From Golubevia sp. BC0850 (Eukaryota; Basidiomycota; Exobasidiomycetes; Golubeviales; Golubeviaceae), in assembly GCA_012976225.1 (NCBI GenBank), contig JAAVVG010000021.1:310001-374000 (forward strand): a stretch of 64,000 nt of DNA, written 5' to 3'. Below the pieces are notes generated by a model. That model made no database searches, was not told the origin of the DNA, and was given only the letters and a program-made list of their open reading frames with translations. Position 1 is the stretch's first letter; each line of letters opens with the position of its first letter. The translations under genes were made by a program, and so were the position numbers. Positions 1 to 11,494 of the stretch are shown here, piece by piece.

Positions 1-2
1 CG

Positions 3-2126
3 ACGGTGCCAACTTCCATCAGCAACTCCTCTTCTCATAGTGGAAGAGAATCTCTCAAAAGTCTGAACGAAGGATTCAACTTTCTGTCAAAGGAGGAAGC
101 AGACAGAGCACTACTCAACGCTCGTCTTTCTGCAAGCGCTGGATCGGTCGCTACGAGCAGGAGGAGAGGGGAAACGAGCACTTGGAACAGACAGTCTTTC
201 ACTTCAGCTACTAAGTCGCCAACATCAAACCGAGGATCTCTAGTTCGAAGAAGGTCTTCGGTCAAGAGCCCAACCAGTGCAGACATCCAGATCTTGAGCT
301 TCGGAGAGCAGCAACAGCAAGAAGGTCAAGAGCTTCACTTCACCACTCCAAGATACGACCGTCCATCCTCAAATTTCTTATCTCTACCTTCACCTTCAAC
401 CGGATCAAGACGACACACCTCTCTTCAATTCCCTTCGATGAGCCCAATCAGTCCAAGAAGCGCAGCAGCGCAACACTCGCCCTCTACTCTCGCTCCTCCA
501 ACTTCTCAAGTTCAACATCAACATCTATCGATCGGAACGACCCCTCTGAGTGCTACTCTCTTGGCTCTGGGAGTCAATCGAGAAGCTCAATACTACACTC
601 GAGGCGGAGAAGATTCATCTCCCTTTGATGATGATGAAGGCAATCCAAGATGGTCGGTCCCATTCTGGGCTAGGAGGTCGGGGGTGTTGGAGCAACAAGC
701 GGCGGTCGAGAAGAACAGGAAAGCTATTGAAGAAGGAGGTGGACTTCCAAGGACTACTATACCAGGTCAACATACATTCTCCCCTAATGGTAGCATCTTC
801 GAAATGGGCAACGTCACCAGCTCAGCTCCTCAAGTCACAGAAGCTCAAACGTCAACTAGATCCTTTCTAGAGGTACCACGTCCAATCAAACAAAGAGGAG
901 CCATCGAGTCTACGGTGAGAGCTGGAAGACTAGCTGCTTCTCGTTTCAGCGACTCTCTAGCTTCTTACATCTCTGGAAACGGTTCTACTTCTGGATCTCA
1001 AACCGGTCCAGGTTGGAGGGGCGCTTTGCCATACAAAGCCTCTTCTCCACCTTCTCTACCAACTCAATCAGATTCATCTCAATCGGACTCTGCAAAAGGA
1101 AGGAACGACGGATGGGGTGGAAGTAGAGCTACTTGGTTCCCAAGCTCAATTCTCGGACCTTTAACGTCCCCTGCTCCAAAGTTCAAGTCTTCTCCTAGAC
1201 TCAAAAGTCTTCATCTAGCCTCATCTTCAACTTCTAATTCGGTCGGAGACGGCAAGGATGGGAGAACTCGTCCAAATCTAAGGGTTCACTTTGCTCCTCT
1301 GGAAGTGGACAAGACGAGTGACGAGGACGGAAATGAAGACGACTGGGTGGACGACGATGACACTCAAGATCTTTTGCCATCTCCAAGACAAAGCCGATCC
1401 CTCTCTGCCAGTTCCAGTCCATTCTCAAAGTTCAACAAGACATTCGGAGCTTCTAATCTCTTCAGACGCAGGTCCTCAGGAGGCTCGCCTGGTTCTCCAA
1501 CTTCGACTCTCAAGTTCACACCTCCACCGCCAACTTCCTTCAACAATGGTCTTCCAACCGGCTTTCCCTCTTCTACAGTAGGCAAGAAGGTCCCTCAGGC
1601 AGGAGGAGTAATCGAGGCAGAGAGAAGCTCGAAAGAGGGAACGCCTGTAACTTATCGAGATGGAAGCGCAGAAGGAAGACCTTTCGATTCTCTGCAGCAA
1701 GTCAGAAACAGAAGAAAGAAGACCGCTCTAAAAAGAATGGGTCTGGGTCTAGGAATCACCACCTTTCTCGTTCTTCTCATCAATGTCATCGTACTCGACT
1801 TCAAGCTACTTCCAGTCAAAGACAATCACGTCTCTTCCAGCAACACTCAAGCTCCTTCAGATCTGCTTTCAAGTTCAGAGCTCTCTCTCTCAGTTACTCC
1901 TCTAGTCGCAATCACTTCTATTTCTCCCACCCCTACCGTCTCGCCACTTCCTTCTGACTCTGTAAACGATTTCGCTTCTTCCACCACCCTTTCTTCTTCC
2001 CCGCTCTCTTCTAGTTCCACCCCAGCCGCCGAATCTTCTGTTTCCGAGTCTCTTCTGTCTCCAGTCACTGTAGCCGCTCAACTCAGTGGTGCCGAAAAGT
2101 ATCGTATTCTAGGCAGAATTCAATAA
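3..2126 (+). CDS. Ser-rich single-pass membrane protein, 5'-partial
   Basis: I do not recognise a family. The frame is open from the window edge (no ATG is needed before position 6), so the start lies outside. About 700 residues are visible. The first ~570 are Ser/Pro/Thr-rich and look disordered. An acidic patch (EDGNEDDWVDDDD) lies near residues 438-450. One clear transmembrane helix follows at about residues 580-600 (GLGLGITTFLVLLINVIVL), preceded by a basic KKTALKR stretch. By the positive-inside rule this puts the long N-terminal part in the cytosol and the ~100-residue Ser/Thr-rich tail outside or in the lumen, where it could be O-glycosylated. The stop is TAA at 2124-2126. The next gene is convergent, with its stop only ~165 bp away. 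Function unknown. Confidence 0.7.
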   Translation, partial: TVPTSISNSSSHSGRESLKSLNEGFNFLSKEEADRALLNARLSASAGSVATSRRRGETSTWNRQSFTSATKSPTSNRGSLVRRRSSVKSPTSADIQILSFGEQQQQEGQELHFTTPRYDRPSSNFLSLPSPSTGSRRHTSLQFPSMSPISPRSAAAQHSPSTLAPPTSQVQHQHLSIGTTPLSATLLALGVNREAQYYTRGGEDSSPFDDDEGNPRWSVPFWARRSGVLEQQAAVEKNRKAIEEGGGLPRTTIPGQHTFSPNGSIFEMGNVTSSAPQVTEAQTSTRSFLEVPRPIKQRGAIESTVRAGRLAASRFSDSLASYISGNGSTSGSQTGPGWRGALPYKASSPPSLPTQSDSSQSDSAKGRNDGWGGSRATWFPSSILGPLTSPAPKFKSSPRLKSLHLASSSTSNSVGDGKDGRTRPNLRVHFAPLEVDKTSDEDGNEDDWVDDDDTQDLLPSPRQSRSLSASSSPFSKFNKTFGASNLFRRRSSGGSPGSPTSTLKFTPPPPTSFNNGLPTGFPSSTVGKKVPQAGGVIEAERSSKEGTPVTYRDGSAEGRPFDSLQQVRNRRKKTALKRMGLGLGITTFLVLLINVIVLDFKLLPVKDNHVSSSNTQAPSDLLSSSELSLSVTPLVAITSISPTPTVSPLPSDSVNDFASSTTLSSSPLSSSSTPAAESSVSESLLSPVTVAAQLSGAEKYRILGRIQ

Positions 2127-2291
2127 GTAAAATCAAAATCAGAATGATGAAAGTAGATACTTCCACACGCTCTTCGCAATCAATTCCAGGGTTTCTTCGA
2201 AACAGTCTTTAGGCTTCGAAAGCCTCGAATGTGATGTTGCTCCGATTCAAAAATTGTGAAAGCTCAAAATGTACAGATTGAAGTCGAAAGA

Positions 2292-5200
2292 TCAGGATTC
2301 CATGGCTCCACACCTCTCCAGCACTTTCTTCAGCCTATCCTCCTCATTGACATGGAAATGCGACTCGATAATGTCATCAACTTGATAGTTCTCGAGTCCT
2401 GGGACGCCAACGATGGCTCGATTGCCAGCAACACGCGGAAATCTGCCACTTCTGAGTTCCTCGATCGAGATTCCACTTCCCAGCCAAGCTGCTATTGCTG
2501 AGACCATGTCTCGACTTGAATGACAGTTTACGAATCTCCTGCTAACGACGCTTCTGGCCTTTTTCCAAGTGGCAGTGGAAGGTGCCAGAGGAGCAGAGAT
2601 CAGGTAAACCGATTCGACTAGATGGGAATTCTCTTCTGGAGACTTCGCCAGCTCTAGAAGTGCAGAGAGAATCGTGGCGCAGCCAAGACTGGTTCCTACG
2701 AGGATGACTGGTCGGTGTCCTTGAACTTCAGCTTTGAGAGTTTCGGCTAGAATTAGTCCAGCTCTGTGACTCTTCGTCTTAGCCCTAGAGAACAGTCCAT
2801 CCAATGCAGCGCCGGCAGCTCCGATGACTTAAAATGGGAGCGAATGGTCAGAGAAGTGAATCGAATGAACCTGTCCCTTTTTTAGAAGAAAGGAATTGAC
2901 TCACCTGTCAAAGGAAGGGTCAACGCTGCGAATCCAGCGAGAGCGGTGTGTTTCAAAATTTCCTCCCCAACTTTTTGACCACCAGATCGAAGAGCTTGAT
3001 CAAGGACGTAGCTATTCAGCCCTTTTCCAGCTTCAACCATCAAATCCCTCTCGAACTCGACAAGATAAGAGTCTCTTGAATCTATAGTCTTCTCAAAGAC
3101 ACGAACGAAAGACTTTCCGTGATCTTCAGGTTTCAGTAAAAGACCAGGAATGCAAATGGTTGCATGCAAACTTGGTATCGAGACACCAGCTTCTTGAGCG
3201 AGTGTCGGAATCTCATGAAAAGAGAAATCCTCTACTCCACGTAGCCTTCTCTTGACTCGATAACCAGCCAAGCCTCCACCTCCCAATCCTAAAAGAGTTC
3301 CCATCATGATGATACCTCCACCAGTAGCTAGAAAAGAAGCTCCTGTTAGACCCACAAGAGCTGGAGCGATGATTGGAGCGGCTAAACCACCGGTCAAACC
3401 TATGATTGTGCCACCTCTGATGGTCGGTGACAAGGAAGAGGAAAGGAGACAAAGCGAAATTAGCGAAAAAAGGACCATTGTCTTGACCACTTTCGATTCT
3501 CTTCACTCACAAAACGAAACCTCCAGCAATAGCTGCGTTCTTTCCCCAACTAGACTTCCCTTTCTCTTTCGCAACAGCCGAACTACTGATCGAATTCATC
3601 CAACTTTTCCTATCTCCACCACCTTCACTTGCTTCTGCAGAGCTCGAATTGATTCTTCCAGTGTTGACGTCCAAATCAGCTCCCGCCGGTAGATTATCTA
3701 GAGGGTCTTTTCCCTCCTTCTTCTGAGCGGCGCTTCTGCCCTCTGACATCAAGAAGTAGATTGATTGACCAAGGACCTTCTCTCCCATGAAGACATCTTT
3801 CCCTTTACATCCCATAGAAGTAGCAGCTACGAAGATAATAGCCCTTGCTCTGGAGTCGTAGTGACATAGTTCATTCGGTTTGACTGGACCTTTACCTTTC
3901 TTTTTCTCTGTTACCTGTTCTGCTCGAGAGCTGACAGTTTCCGCGACAGATCTACTTGCATCTGCGATTCCTTTTCCAGCAATTGAAGCACCTGAAGAGA
4001 TTCCTTTCCAACTTGTTGAAGCTCCGGATTTCAAGGCTGCACCCCAAGCTTTGGTTGTTGAGGTTGGAGTGGTAGCGGTCGTGGAAAAATTGCTTGGAGT
4101 TGACGTCTCTTGAGGAGCTGAGATCTCTTCATCTTTCGCTTCCTCCTTTTCTTCTCCATGTTTAGCATCTAATCCCATGTCTCCGAAAAGAGCATCTTGT
4201 TCGAAAAGAGTAGTCACACCGTCTTCAGCTCTGAACTGGCCCAAACCTAAAGCAATAAGAGCTAATTCATGAACCACTTCAACTTCTCTTCCTCCTGCGA
4301 GAGCACCTCCTGCTCTAGCTGGTAGCGGCTTGGACGGAAGAGGCGTGAAGATCTTAGTTGAAGCTGGAGTTTGAGCGTCCTCCGCGTTTGCATCTTGTTT
4401 CGATCGAGAGAGGGATAGAGCTCTCATGTAAGAAGGCAGCGTTGATCTTGACCTTTCAACTTCATCTTGAGGCTCATCCGCTCCGGATGTGTTGGGCTTC
4501 AGAGCATCTGGACCTTCGATATCAGAAGCTGGCAGGGGGTCTAATTCTTGAAGTTCAGGTGGTGATGCTTCTTGAATTTGTTCGTTTCGAGGTTCTTCTA
4601 CTGCGGCTTCTTTCTCCTTGACCTCTCCTTTCTCTTTGATCTCCACTGCTTCTTTGGGACGTCTAGCTTCTGGAGAATCACTGAGGACAACTAGTTCCGG
4701 ATGAAGTCTTGCAAAGGAAGAACCAGTTTCGAAAGTCCTTTCAGATTGCTTGGCTGCTTGATGTTGAAATTCGTCGTCGATGATTCTTCCTTGAGAGATA
4801 GTCATGATGTCTTCTATAGTATTTTCACCTGGTGGCAGAACTTCTTGCGAGACTCCTAGATGTTGGCAGGTGGCAGTGACGAACTGAGGTATAGTAGGTG
4901 GGATGGATGGAAGGCGAAGGATGAAGCTTCAGCTCGTCCGTCTGGCTTATATGGACACAAGAGAGGAGAGCTGGATAGGTTTCACCCGATCCAGACTTTG
5001 GTATCAAAGGTTCAACCGAAGGAGTAGCTCTTGCTTTGGGCATGCAGCTACCCCGCCTTGCCCTTAGCTCCTTCTATGCCTTCCTGGATCATGTTTGAAA
5101 GTACTCACCTTCTCAGAGAAATCTTCCCAATCCTGTTTGAATTCCAATCTTTTTCTGATCCTTCTGTTGCTACCAAACTCAGTCGCAGCTGGCTGATGAG

Positions 5201-5432
5201 AAGTAGAGACACCATTCTCATCTACCTCTTCTTCTTGCTCCTCCTCCTGATCTTCAGCTGGGTTGAAATTGCAATCTTCAGTAAGTGCTTCTACTCTTTT
5301 GCACAGAGATTGAGAAGCGTGCCTGACTGCGATACAGACGGCGAAGCGTAGAGTAGGTGGCCATGAGGTTGAATAGGAGGTTAAAGAGGCTAGGTCCAAT
5401 TGAGGTGAGGTTGAGCTTGAAGGACCTGTCAT
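2292..5432 (-). CDS. DUF726 alpha/beta-hydrolase (Mil1/TMCO4-like)
   Basis: This is a DUF726 family protein. The yeast member Mil1 (YFL034W) is a putative lipase that binds the AP-1 clathrin adaptor; the human member is TMCO4. Exon 1 runs from the ATG at 5432 to about 5109. A long exon covers about 4970-3512 and is acidic and disordered at first. Two more exons follow at about 3420-2905 and 2830-2292. Family hallmarks seen in order: a Gly-rich hydrophobic double segment (GGTIIGLTGGLAAPIIAPAL, then GTLLGLGGGGLAGYRV), the basic KRRLRGVEDF stretch, and the nucleophile elbow G-T-S-L-G inside VILVGTSLGCATI. A late His in IIESHFHV could complete the triad. The joint between exons 2 and 3 (about 4980-4940) is not certain. 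Family assignment is firm; the substrate is unknown. Confidence 0.82.
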
Positions 5433-6117
5433 GATCTCTCAAAGAGAATGGATTGGTGCTTGTACTGCTTGGATAGATTGAGTGTAAATCGAGATTGAAT
5501 TGTTAGATGCGACTAGTTCGAGAAGTGGAGGACAATCAGGACATCAAGAAGAGATGGCAAGAGGGCTCTCCATGCCAACTTGCATCTTATCTCCTCGCCC
5601 TTGTGACGATCTTCAAAGATGCTTCATGGCTACGACATTCGAAAGAAAGCGTCGCGAAAAGCATTTTCAATTCAATCACCTAGAGTTCTTTCTCCTTCCC
5701 TTTCGGATTTAGAATCAATTCTGTGTATTCTCAGTAGTCAGTAGGCTATCTTTTTCCTTCGTTGATCTCAAGTTTCAGTTCGTTTCCTCATTCCTGCTGC
5801 TCTCCGAAATCACTGTTCTGTACCTAGCTCTGCAATCAGTCTTTGATCCTCTTCAGTCCAACTCAACGTCAATTTTCAACTACGTCGATTTTTAATTGTA
5901 GAGTCACATTCCAGAAAGAGTTTATCCGATGATATCCCATCTTCAGGTTCAAGCTGTTTCCATGTCTTGTATCGAAGCATTGTGGGTGGAGGGTTGTTGA
6001 GAACTAGAACAGTGTTGAGGACGGAGAACAATCAACAGAAGGGCAAATGGACGAGGTGGAGTAGACGGTGAGAAGTTTTAGTTTCCAGTTCTCTAAACGA
6101 TTTGACGAGACTTGAGG
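5433..6117. other. Intergenic region upstream of the DUF726 gene
   Basis: About 690 bp separate the DUF726 start from the 3' end of the RING gene, both on the minus strand. I see no gene-like frame. It should hold the DUF726 promoter and the RING terminator. No clear TATA box or repeat was noticed. Confidence 0.5.
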
Positions 6118-8095
6118 TCAAGGATATCTGGCAAGGGAAGAAGTATGGGCACGACGAAAGAAGTGTTTCAGATCAGACAAATGAACTGAGTCGCCACTTT
6201 CTTGCAACTCACCTTTCCAAACTTCATCGCCACTACCCAAATTATCGAGTTCAGATGGTCCTTTTGAAGACAAGTCCATCTCTGTAACATCTTTCCACTC
6301 CTTCCTTATCGAAAAGGCGAGTCGAGCCAAACTGATGGTGTGGACCAACGACTTGACGGAAAAGATCTCAGTTGGAGGGAGAGGAACTTTCTCTCTACAG
6401 GTAGGACAAGTCTTCGGATTCTCTAGAGTTGCTTGGATCTGAGCTCTGGTGGGAGGGTTGGATTGTGGAGTGTGTTGAAAGTAGCGGCAGGGAAGACAGA
6501 AGAGGTGACCGCAAGGAGTCAAGCTGCAGGGAAAAAAAAAGAGTGAGAGAAATGACGTGAAGAGCAACGAAGAGAGTGAAAGAAGGGTCAGAAAGATCAG
6601 CCGAGCCGAGGAAGCATTCTGTTAGAGTCGCCACTGAAATCTTGACCGCAGCGTCGCCTCCAAATCATCTCGACTCACCAGAATGGTCTCCAGCAGAGTT
6701 CGAGACACACGCTACAAGCCAAAGTCTCCTCAAACTTTGTTATCAAATCTCTCATTTTACCTTCGATGTCAAAGAAGCGACATTAAATTCGTTTGATTTG
6801 GCTTGAGTCTCCAATTCGTCGATCTTGAGTTCCGTCAACGTAAGCCTTCTGGTATCAGAAGCGCTCTGAGTGACTTTGGTCTGTAGAGAAACCAGCTTTT
6901 TCTCTTGAGCCAGTGTCGACTTTTTCAAGGCCAAAACACTTCTTCTCTCCTTTTCCAGAGCTTCTTGCTTGATTTTGGATTCATCTTTCTCTTTACGAAG
7001 CAGTTCTTTCAGCTCATCCTTCTCCTTTCCTATCGAGTCTAGATTCATATCAGGCTTGACACTTGTGTTTCAATCTTTTTCAAGAATCTCATCCTTAGCT
7101 TTGGATTCCTCTTCCCCCTGACGAAGTAGGTCACTCAACTTCTCGAGCTCTTTGTTCTTGAGTTCTAATTGAGATTGCTTCTGATTTACGTTGTTACCGT
7201 TGATTATTTTTCCGTCTTTGAGAACTTTCTCTTGAGTTTTGAAGCTTTCTTGTTCTTTGAGGAGGGACTTCTTCAGGTGTTCGATCTCTTTGTCCATCGT
7301 GTCGACTTTATTCCTGAGTGTCAAGATGACTTGTCTCTCTTTCTTCAGAGCTCCTTCTTCAGCCTTGAATCCTTCCTCTTTCTTACGAAGTTTCTCTTGA
7401 AGCTCTGGAAGATCTTTCTCGGGGAGTCTAACGTTCTCCTTCTTGAAATTTGAGTTGGCCACTTCTAGAGCTTCTTGCTTCACCTTGATTTCATTCTCCT
7501 CCTCATAGAGCTGTTTCTTGAGTTCTTCAATCTCCTTCTTTTTTGATATCAACTTTTCGCCTTTGACCATTGACTCCTTTCTAACAGTTGAGATGAGTTC
7601 CCTTTCCTCCTCCAAAGCTTCTTCCTTCGATCTGGACCCTTCCTGTTCCTTGTGAAGTAAATCTTTCAACTCTTGAATTTCTTTCTCCTTGAATTCCAAA
7701 TCGTTGTAATTGAGATGAATTTCCGATTCTCTTCCGTTCTCAAGAGCGTCTTCTTTCGACTTGAGTTCGTCTCTCTCTCTTTGTAGCAGGTCTTTTACCT
7801 TGATGATCTCTTCGTCTTTAGATCTCAATTGACCTTTTAGATATCGATTCCATTTTCTCCAAAGCCGAGTCAATAATCGAATCCTCCCTTTTCTTCAAAC
7901 ATTGTTGAAGTGCCCAAATCTCTTCTCTTTCTTGACCTATCTGAACATAGTCACAATCAGAAGTTATGCCTGGTTGAGTAGACGCAGAAAAAGAGATAGT
8001 TATAGACTGAGCGAAACTTCCATAAGAGAGGTTCGATCTTCCGCTTTGAGAGACGTGCAACGTAGAGGGGTTGGCAGCTGTCGAGGCAGACTAAA
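6118..8095 (-). pseudogene. Coiled-coil RING-finger protein, frame interrupted
   Basis: A long Glu/Lys-rich coiled coil is followed by a C-terminal RING finger, so the intact protein would be a RING-type E3 ubiquitin ligase candidate. The RING is split by a normal intron. The first half (C-S-V-C ... C-W-R-P-F, near 6710-6680) ends at a GTGAGT donor. The second half (near 6525-6400) gives PCGHLFCLPC and later CPTC, forming C-x2-C, C-x-H-x2-C-x2-C and C-x2-C. The coil holds seven or eight degenerate copies of a ~40-residue unit like (K)DLLxKExExxKxKEEALExE. Three problems break the frame: a one-base shift near 7840, an in-frame TGA at about 7070 within the repeats, and a one-base shift near 6750 just before the RING. 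No spliceable intron explains them. The first exon upstream of ~8095 was not resolved. Either a decaying gene or one with sequence errors. Confidence 0.6.
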
Positions 8096-9051
8096 AGAGG
8101 CGGCGAGAGGCGAGAGAATGGAAACGATTACGAGTGATGAGTGAATGAACCAGAGACAGATTTGATGCTCTGCTACATAATCAGCTTATGGGAATTCTCC
8201 ATGATAAGTATGCATGCGTCCTGATCCTTTCGACTCGTCTCTGCCCACGCTTGTCACCAGGAACTGCTCAGGTTCTGAAACTCACAGAGATACAAGGTTT
8301 TGGTTGAGAAAGTCTTGAGCTCTGAAAGGAACGTCTTGCTCTGATTTCAAAGAATCCATCTCGAAGTGACGGATGTGTTTGTGAGGAACGAAAGAAAGTG
8401 AATTGACCTCCTTTCAAGCTCGAAGCCCCTCGCCTCACCTCCTCCCTCCTCTATGACAGAGAGAAAAAGAACCCAAGTAAACCACTTTTATCATCTAGAT
8501 GATACTCCCACATCTTACTCTGAGCTCAGACTCTCTCGCGTTTCAGCTCAAAGTACCAGATATGACTTTTCGTGGTATATAAAGAACGAGAATCGACAAT
8601 TGAGAGACCAGGAAACTAGAAACGACCGGAAAGGAGAAGATTGACAAAGGAAAGGAGAAATTTAAGATTAGAGTAGAAAAGGAAAGAAGAAAGAAAGAGA
8701 AAATATAGAGCTGAAAAGATGTGGAATGTAAAAAAAGGGGGAGATAGAGTTAAGGCAACGGAAAAGAATGGAGAGAGGTTGCTCGAAGGGCAGAAGACGG
8801 AAGGTAAATGGTTTGTTTTTGTTTTCGAAAAGATGCTTTGATTTTGAAGTCGAGGCTTGAATTGATCCACATTGAGAAGAAGAGGGAGAGGGTGTGGAGC
8901 GTGAGGAGTCTAAACCGAGATGATAGGACAATGGAAATTTAAAACTCCCTTCTTCTGAAAGCTTGCCCAGAGAAAGAAGGTTGAGTTGAAAGAGAAAGTT
9001 TGAAGCTTGACCATGAAATCGATCCATCTTCTCCTAAACCTTTCGATGGAT
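8096..9051. other. Intergenic region between the RING gene and pal1
   Basis: Roughly 950 bp between the RING gene start and the pal1 stop, both on the minus strand. The stretch 8620-8760 is strongly purine-rich on the plus strand, that is, a pyrimidine tract on the transcribed strand just past the pal1 stop. It is probably 3' UTR and terminator. No gene found. Confidence 0.45.
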
Positions 9052-11241
9052 CTATTTTTTCTCTCCTTTACCTTTCCTTCCAAACCTACTAAACAAACTT
9101 CCACTTCTACCCAAACCATTTGAACCACTAGAATTAGATCTACCTCTAGTTTCATCATCACCATAACCAGTCCTCAAATAATGAGAATCTTGTTGTTTAT
9201 TATTAGAATAACTAGTTGGAGTAGTTCCACCAGGAGAATAGCTTCTATCATTTGTCGAAAGTCCATCAGTTTGAATTCTAATTCTGCCATCATTTTGATT
9301 AGGAGAATTAGAAACATTAATAGAAGGAGAATCAGATCCACCAATTTGAGTTGGCGGAGTTGAAGGAGAATAACGATGACCAGCATTTCTAGATCTATTG
9401 ACATTTCCATTTCTATAACGTCTTTGATTAAGATCATTTTCATTTGAAATTGAAGACAATTCAACATCATCAACACTATCAGGAGGTGGAACATTTGGAC
9501 TTTGTCTTGCAGATTTGATTCTTTTAATTAAACTTTTAGATCTTTTAGCACCACCATCAATTTCATTCGGACTATTACCATTTCCACTTCTAAAAGCAGA
9601 CCAATCTCTTTCAGGAAAAGGACTAACCCCAGCCCCTACCATATTTTCACCATCTAAATCTGCTCTTCTCTTAGCTTCTTCTTCCTCTTCTTTTCTTTGA
9701 GAACTAGTTTTACCAGTTAGAATGGCTTCCATATCCATGATACTAGAAGCAGAAGAAGTAGTTCCACTTCTCATAGAAGGATCAAATCCACTTCCTCCAG
9801 GCATTAAACCTCCATTTTGTTTTGAAGATCTTTTATTCTTATCTTTACTTGATTTCTTAGTTGTAGGACTTGCGAAATCTTGCCAAGGTTCAGAAGTTGC
9901 ACCCCAAATTTCAGCTTGATTTGATGGAGTTTTATAATATCCTCTATCTTCATTATCACCTGCTTCAGAAGGTGGAACACTTGCTGAAGTTGTTGAATCT
10001 TCTTCTCCATGTCCTCCACCAAAAGTTGAAGATGGATTTCTTGATTGATCAACAAATGAAGCGTTGCTTTCATTTGGGGATTGCATTCCCTCGGAAGGTA
10101 ACACTGGTAAATTGTTGGTATTGTTTGATGAACTGAAACCTCTTGAATAAGATGGCTTTGACTTTGTGTGAGAAGAAGGAGTTGCTTGCGATAAAGGTGA
10201 ACTGGCTTTTGGATTGGAAGTTGAAGCTCTCTTTTTTCCTGTCATTGGATCTACGTTTGCATCAAATGCGTTCACTGGTGCTTTCTTCGAGTGTCGATTG
10301 TAATGTGGTGAAACTGCATCGTAGGGTGAATCCTGTGAGGAAGAAAGGGGAAGGGAAAGGGGAGAAGTGGAAAGGGGTGCGGAAGAGAGAAATAGGGTCA
10401 GTCTTTTGGAAAAGTAGACTCTACTCAAAACCCAAAGTTAAAAATTCAGAAATTACTGAAGATGAACAAAACACTCTCTTTCAAACTTTTGACAAGAATT
10501 CTTTGGCAGTCCATCATCAGATCTCCAAAACGCGGAGAACTCTAAGCGCACGCTCTACCCCAAGATCCTTACTCTCCTCATTCTTGGATCTACTCACATG
10601 ATGAAACATACTACTCCCATGAATCCCACTCAAATCCAATCTATCAATGACATCCATTCTACTAGTTTTAGCAGCGCTTCTATCAATCTCTTCCTTCATT
10701 CTAGCCGCTTTCTCCTTTCTCTTGGTTTCCTTATCTTGACCTGCTGCCTTTCTAAAAGCTCCTGCAAGTCTTGCACCCATTCCCATTGAACTTCCTTTTG
10801 AAGGATTGTTGGCTATGTTTTGTGGTTCTAGGTTGGGCGTGGAAGCTGAATTGTTTCGATTGTAGTAAGAAGTTGGATTTCCTATTGAATGATAATCAGT
10901 TTTGTCTGGTGGAGGGGGTGGATGATTTGCATTTTGTCGATTTTCTGACATTGGGTTGTGATTGTCGTTTCGATTGATTGAAGAATTGGGATCAACTATA
11001 ATGACGTCGGATAACGCTGCTAGAACTTGCTCTCGAGATTGAGAAGCTGATTTGGATGGAGCTGACAAGGGCAGAGCAGAGGGCGAGGAGATGGGGAAGA
11101 AGTAGAAGTAGAAGGAATAAAAGATGTTAGGAAGAGATTGGAAAGGAGAAGAGAAGAGAAGAGAGAAAGAAGTTGAAAGAAGAGAGGTTGACTTCTGCTT
11201 GGCATACATAACAGCAACAACATTAATCGTTACTCACCCAT
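9052..11241 (-). CDS. pal1: Pal1 cell-morphology protein
   Basis: Pal1 family. In fission yeast Pal1 is a membrane-associated protein needed for cylindrical shape; in budding yeast it joins early endocytic sites through Ede1. The diagnostic core spans a splice joint: DVIDRLDLSGIHGSSMFHH then DSPYDAVSPHYNRHSKKAPV, matching the family pattern of FHHDGPFDACxPHRN followed by P-M/V-x-AF. Exons: 11241-11238 (ATGG only), 11061-10598 and 10332-9052, all with consensus GTGAGT/CAG sites and giving about 582 residues. The tiny first exon supplies only Met and one base. Outside the core the protein is Ser/Asn-rich and disordered, ending in a basic GRKGKGEKK tail. A poly-Asn and Ser-rich composition with AT-rich codons runs through 9170-9500. 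It shares a 253-bp divergent promoter with the PP4R2 gene. Confident. Confidence 0.88.
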
Positions 11242-11494
11242 AGCTGCTGCGAGAGTCTAGGCGCGAGTTGAAGGCGGAAATTAAATGAAAGCAGGGAAAA
11301 GGGGAGAAGGGTATAAATGAGACCCAATAAATAATAGAGAATGAAGTTGCAATGGGATGTCAAGGAGGTTGAAGCACCTTGTAGGTTGGTCCAGTCAGTA
11401 CAGCCCCCGCTCGCCGAGTCTGATTACGCGTTCTGTACGGTACTGACGCTCTTCAAGATTACCTTTGAGCTCTCCTTCTCTTCCTTCAACGAAC
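11242..11494. promoter_or_regulatory. Divergent promoter pal1 / PP4R2 gene
   Basis: The two start codons point away from each other and are 253 bp apart, so both promoters must lie here or overlap. No clear TATA box. A short A/T-rich stretch (AATAAATAATAG) at about 11327-11338 is the nearest candidate. Confidence 0.5.
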
